DNA of 27,448 bases from an uncultured Prevotellaceae bacterium. Its GTDB lineage: Bacteria; Bacteroidota; Bacteroidia; Bacteroidales; Bacteroidaceae. The DNA lies in assembly GCA_937902455.1 (NCBI GenBank), contig CALELI010000135.1, forward strand, positions 1 to 27,448. Direction: 5' to 3'. Under the pieces are notes generated by a model, which ran no database searches, had not been told where the DNA came from, and saw nothing but the letters and a program-made list of their open reading frames with translations. The position numbers and the translations under genes were made by a program. This document shows positions 24,541-27,448 of this stretch, one piece after another; position 1 is the stretch's first letter; each line of letters opens with the position of its first letter.

Positions 24541-24691
24541 GAACGAAGGATGAAAAAACGGACAAAATGGGGAACTTCCGCGATTTACATACCCTCGGAT
24601 ACCTTTCTTATGCCCCGCACCTACCGCACGCCTATGCCCATCAGAACGGCAGAAGCATCCAGTTACTACGCACAACATTATCCAATCTTAC
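24541..24691. other. Intergenic stretch without recognised features
   Basis: This part of the 562-base gap between nadB and the UvrA paralogue shows no convincing gene, tRNA or promoter. Short open frames on both strands have no family features. A sequence TTATCCAAT at 24678-24686 resembles a DnaA box with two mismatches. Confidence 0.5.
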
Positions 24692-24832
24692 TGAGAAAAC
24701 TACCTTCGTGTTATTAACAGCTATATACTATCTGTTATTAACAGCTATATGATATCTGTTATTAACAACTATATACCACCTGTTATTAACAGATATATAC
24801 TACTTGTTAATAACACATAGATAGTTTTCTCA
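24692..24832. repeat. Symmetric array of five 24-bp palindromic repeats with 11-bp inverted ends
   Basis: Five copies of the dyad TGTTATTAACA (the last one as TGTTAATAACA) lie at exactly 24-bp spacing, with centres at 24714, 24738, 24762, 24786 and 24810. Similar A/T-rich spacers such as GCTATATACTATC separate them. The array is bounded by the perfect inverted repeat TGAGAAAACTA / TAGTTTTCTCA (24692-24702 and 24822-24832). The outer 28 bases of both sides match in 25 positions as inverted repeats. The centre of symmetry of the whole 141 bp falls exactly on the middle dyad. Function unknown; binding sites for a dimeric protein or an iteron-like element are possibilities. Confidence 0.9.
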
Positions 24833-25050
24833 ACTATTTCCGCTAATTTTCTCCAATGTACAGTGAAATATCGTCCGTTCGTGAGTGATGTTTCCTCTGC
24901 TCCCGTCCGCCCTGTCGTGCCTAAGCCACATGGCAGAGCATCAAATGGGCAGTAACGATTTTCCGCTTCACAGCATAGCCCACTGGTAGCCCACTGGTAA
25001 CGTCAATAACGGAATCTCAGGGACGGTTCTGCTCTCCGTATTCTGTGACG
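24833..25050. other. Intergenic stretch with a short tandem duplication and an inverted repeat
   Basis: No gene is seen. TAGCCCACTGG is tandemly duplicated at 24975-24996. GTAACGTCA (24997-25005) and TGACGTTAC (25046-25054) form a 9-bp inverted repeat. An inner ACGGA/TCCGT pair is compatible with a hairpin at the 3' end of the UvrA-paralogue mRNA; its right arm covers the stop codon. Confidence 0.6.
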
Positions 25051-27387
25051 TTACATGTATCTTGCCGTAACCGACTGGGCAGAGTCCTTCATTGACTGTG
25101 GGCATCCCTGGAAGAGTATCTGTCCGCCGTCCTCGCCGGCTGAGGGTCCGAGCTCGACGAGCCACTGGGCGGAATGGATCACGTCGATGTTGTGCTCAAT
25201 CACATACACGCTGTGGCCTTCGTGCACCATCGTGTGGAAGAGGCTGAGCAGATGGCTGACGTCCTTCATGTGGAGTCCGTCGGTCGGTTCGTCGATGATG
25301 AACAGCTGACTCGTACCGTCCGAAGGGGCTGAGGCAAGATGATATGCCAGCTTTATCCTCTGGAGTTCTCCTCCCGAGAGGGTGGAGAGCGACTGGTTGA
25401 GGTGCAGATAGCCCAGTCCTACCGAACTGAGGTAGCCGAGACGGTTCATGAGGTCGGCGTTCAGATTCTTCTGGTCGCAGAGGGTGAAGAACCTGGTTGC
25501 CTCGCTGACACTGAGGTTCATCACCTGTGCTATGTTCTTTCCGCAGAGGGTGTACTGGAGTGCCTCGGGCGAATAGCGCAGGCCGTGGCAGGCTTCGCAG
25601 ACGGTCTCTATGCTGTCCATGAATGCCATCTCGGACACGATTATCCCCTTTCCGCCACATTCCGGACATGCGCCCTTGCCGTTGAAGGAGAAATAGTCTT
25701 CCTTCACCTTGTTTGCCTTGGCAAATGCCTTACGGATATGGCCTGCCATGTCCATGTAGGTGGCAGGAGTGGAACGGAGTGACGAACCGATGCTCCTCTG
25801 GGAGATATAGACGGGGGCACGTCCCGTCTGGCGTTCATATTCCTTGCGGAACACGTCCATCAGCGATGACTTGCCCGAACCTGCCACACCGCAAACCACC
25901 ACGAACCTGCCGAGTGGTAAATCAAGCGATATGTCCTTCAGGTTGTGCAGGGAGGCGTTGCCGAGATGGAATGTGACGGCGCAAGGAGTTACGGAACTCT
26001 GGAACTCCGGAAATCCGGAAATCTGCAAACCCAGAATCCTTGACTCCGCATCAGACAGCATCTTGCCGGTGTCGGTATCGCTCCTCAGCAGTTCCTCGTA
26101 CGACCCCTGGAACATGATCTGTCCGCCTTCGCTTCCCGCGCCTGGGCCCATGTCGACTATATGGTCGGCAATGCGTATCATCTCGGGATGGTGCTCCACG
26201 AGGATGACCGTGTTGCCATGATCGCGCAACTTGCCTACGGAGTCCTTCATCAGGGCGATGTCGTGGTTGTGGAGTCCTACGCTTGGCTCGTCGAGGATAT
26301 AGAGTACGTCGCTCAGCGACGAGTTGATATATTTCGCAATCTTGCATCGCTGTGCCTCACCTCCGGAGAGTGTGCCCACGGGACGGTCGAGGGAGAGATA
26401 GCCCAGTCCGATTTCCTCGAGGGCGGTCAGTCGCTGAGAGATGGATTTCTTCATGTCGTCGGCCAGAGGGTCCTGGATTCCTGCAATCCACTGGTTGAGT
26501 CGCCGGACAGACAGGGCACAGGCCTCGGCAATGTTCTTCGTGACGACGGTTCCTTCCACCAGGGAGTCAATCCTGCATGTCAGCACCTTCGGATTCAGGC
26601 GGGTTCCACCGCAGTCGGGACAGGTGCCCATGGTGAGCATCGGATTGAGTACGGCACTGTGCAGCAAGCCCTCTTCGCTGTTGATGATGCTACGGTACAT
26701 CCTCGGAATCAGTCCTTCGTACTTGGCGGTACGAGGCCAGTTGGACGGTGGGTTCTTCAGACGGATCTGCGGCGAGTTGAGGAAGAGGTCGAGTTCCTGG
26801 GGAGAATAGTCCCTTATCTTCTTGTCGAGGTCGAACAGCCCGCTGTGGGCATATCTTATCCATCGCCATCCTCCTTTGTGGAAGGCAATGTAATGGATAG
26901 TGTCCTCGTCGTTGAGACTCTTGTCGAAGTCCACGAGCTTGTGGATGTCGAGTTCCCTGATTTCGCCCAGCCCGGAACATCGCGGACAGCTTCCCTGGGG
27001 ATGATTGAAGGAGAAGGAATCGGAATAGCCTACGAACGGATGGCCTATCCTCGAGAAAAGGAGGCGCATGAGGGAATAGATGTCGGTGTAGGTGCCGACA
27101 GTCGACCGGCTGTTCTGTGCCGGCTTCTTCTGGTCGATCACTATCGCCACGGGCAGGTTCTCGATGCTGTCGACATGTGGCCGGCCGTACTTGGGCAGAT
27201 ATTGCTGAACGAATGTGGGAAAGGTGTCGTTGAGGTCTCGACGGGACTTTGCAGCAATCGTGTCGAGCACCAGAGACGATTTACCGGAGCCAGAAACTCC
27301 GGTAAATACGGTAATCTTGTATTTTGGGATGGAAAGAGACAGATTCTTCAGGTTGTTCTCCTTCGCACCACTTATCTTGATGTCCAA
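25051..27387 (-). CDS. Short UvrA-like ABC-ATPase (excinuclease subunit A paralogue)
   Basis: The 778-residue protein has the tandem ABC layout of UvrA. Walker A motifs are GVSGSGKSS (30-38) and GVAGSGKSS (500-508), signatures are LSGGEAQR (340-347) and LSGGELQR, and Walker B motifs are YILDEP (363-368) and FIIDEP. Zinc cysteines include CPRC (134-137), CPDC (256-259) and later CPEC and CEAC. UvrA typically has about 940 residues. Here the region between the first ATPase lobe and NSRSTVGTYTDIY is short, so much of the UvrB-binding insertion appears missing. This is as in short paralogues including DrrC of Streptomyces, which is linked to drug self-resistance. DNA binding is likely, but a role in normal repair is doubtful. 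The start codon is TTG: an in-frame TAA lies 18 bases upstream and no ATG fits. Confidence 0.9.
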   Translation of the reverse strand: MDIKISGAKENNLKNLSLSIPKYKITVFTGVSGSGKSSLVLDTIAAKSRRDLNDTFPTFVQQYLPKYGRPHVDSIENLPVAIVIDQKKPAQNSRSTVGTYTDIYSLMRLLFSRIGHPFVGYSDSFSFNHPQGSCPRCSGLGEIRELDIHKLVDFDKSLNDEDTIHYIAFHKGGWRWIRYAHSGLFDLDKKIRDYSPQELDLFLNSPQIRLKNPPSNWPRTAKYEGLIPRMYRSIINSEEGLLHSAVLNPMLTMGTCPDCGGTRLNPKVLTCRIDSLVEGTVVTKNIAEACALSVRRLNQWIAGIQDPLADDMKKSISQRLTALEEIGLGYLSLDRPVGTLSGGEAQRCKIAKYINSSLSDVLYILDEPSVGLHNHDIALMKDSVGKLRDHGNTVILVEHHPEMIRIADHIVDMGPGAGSEGGQIMFQGSYEELLRSDTDTGKMLSDAESRILGLQISGFPEFQSSVTPCAVTFHLGNASLHNLKDISLDLPLGRFVVVCGVAGSGKSSLMDVFRKEYERQTGRAPVYISQRSIGSSLRSTPATYMDMAGHIRKAFAKANKVKEDYFSFNGKGACPECGGKGIIVSEMAFMDSIETVCEACHGLRYSPEALQYTLCGKNIAQVMNLSVSEATRFFTLCDQKNLNADLMNRLGYLSSVGLGYLHLNQSLSTLSGGELQRIKLAYHLASAPSDGTSQLFIIDEPTDGLHMKDVSHLLSLFHTMVHEGHSVYVIEHNIDVIHSAQWLVELGPSAGEDGGQILFQGCPQSMKDSAQSVTARYM

Positions 27388-27401
27388 GGATTTTGTTGTT
27401 A

Positions 27402-27430
27402 ATTACGAATTACGAATTACGAATTACGAG
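27402..27430 (-). repeat. ATTACGA heptamer tract upstream of the UvrA paralogue
   Basis: Four consecutive ATTACGA units (plus strand) lie 15 bases upstream of the TTG start. On the minus strand they read TCGTAAT. The 7-bp period is the same as in the other gaps. Confidence 0.85.
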
Positions 27431-27448
27431 TTGCTGTTAATTTCGGAT

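Noticed and set aside
24460..24752. Small open frames on both strands in the nadB upstream region
   Set aside because: They overlap the nadB start or its promoter, have no leader of their own and no recognisable domain.
23268..24752. 494-codon plus-strand frame opposite nadB
   Set aside because: It is antisense to nadB, whose flavin-binding and catalytic motifs are unmistakable. The antisense product shows no family signature.
24692..24832. CRISPR array
   Set aside because: The period is a constant 24 bp, the intervals between dyads resemble each other instead of being unique spacers, and no cas gene is in the window.
24660..24840. Chromosomal or plasmid origin with iterons
   Set aside because: Only one two-mismatch DnaA-box-like sequence (24678-24686) is seen and no replication initiator gene is nearby. 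Kept as a possibility only for the array itself.
24968..25165. 65-residue minus-strand frame overlapping the end of the UvrA paralogue
   Set aside because: It is an out-of-frame shadow of the UvrA-like gene that extends into the hairpin region; composition is Arg-rich as expected for a shadow.
26161..27402. 413-codon plus-strand frame opposite the UvrA paralogue
   Set aside because: Antisense shadow of a gene with complete ABC and zinc motifs.

Overview
The window looks like a chromosomal segment of a member of the Bacteroidota, most likely Bacteroidales and close to Prevotella. The evidence is a complete porP-gldK-gldL-gldM-gldN type IX secretion block (known only from this phylum), promoters of the Bacteroidota form TTTG-N18/19-TAnnTTTG, A/T-rich leaders without clear Shine-Dalgarno sequences, and the gene families present. 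The species call is inference from gene content. No RNA gene, insertion sequence or CRISPR array was seen.

Layout. 1-3724 (+): the end of an RNase H gene, then an MsbA-like ABC exporter that overlaps a YifB/ComM-type AAA+ gene by 4 bases. 3786-4718 (+): a DMT/EamA permease. 4828-11977 (+): a surface-glycan cluster that starts at a clear promoter. It holds a glycerol-3-phosphate cytidylyltransferase-like protein, a PP-loop protein resembling asparagine synthetase without its glutaminase domain, a LicD-family phosphotransferase, a membrane acyltransferase and three glycosyltransferases. Together they suggest assembly of a glycan carrying a CDP-alcohol-derived phospho-substituent. 12067-18430 (-): the type IX operon, transcribed porP, gldK, gldL, gldM, gldN, giving a barrel-associated protein, the outer-membrane lipoprotein ring (K/N) and the proton-driven inner-membrane motor (L/M). 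18538-20598 (+): metG, divergent from porP with overlapping promoters. 20573-22687 (-): a PgpH-like 7TM-HD phosphodiesterase whose 3' end overlaps metG. 22860-24488 (-): nadB. 24489-25050: the only long gap, holding a symmetric array of 24-bp palindromic repeats. 25051-27387 (-): a short UvrA paralogue.

The most unusual property is the intergenic DNA. From about 4.7 kb onward nearly every gap is built of short tandem repeats with a 7-bp period, in at least six sequence families (GGCTAAY, AGTGAAW, TTAACTG, AATGAAR, GTTTAGA, ATGAATT/ATTACGA). They are interleaved with small hairpin-bearing or dispersed elements, and the order is the same relative to transcription on both strands. The repeats run into genes: they supply stop codons, start codons, parts of two signal peptides (GldK, GldN) and an in-frame stretch of the PgpH-like protein. 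Together with the array at 24.7 kb, this is the best candidate here for something undescribed.
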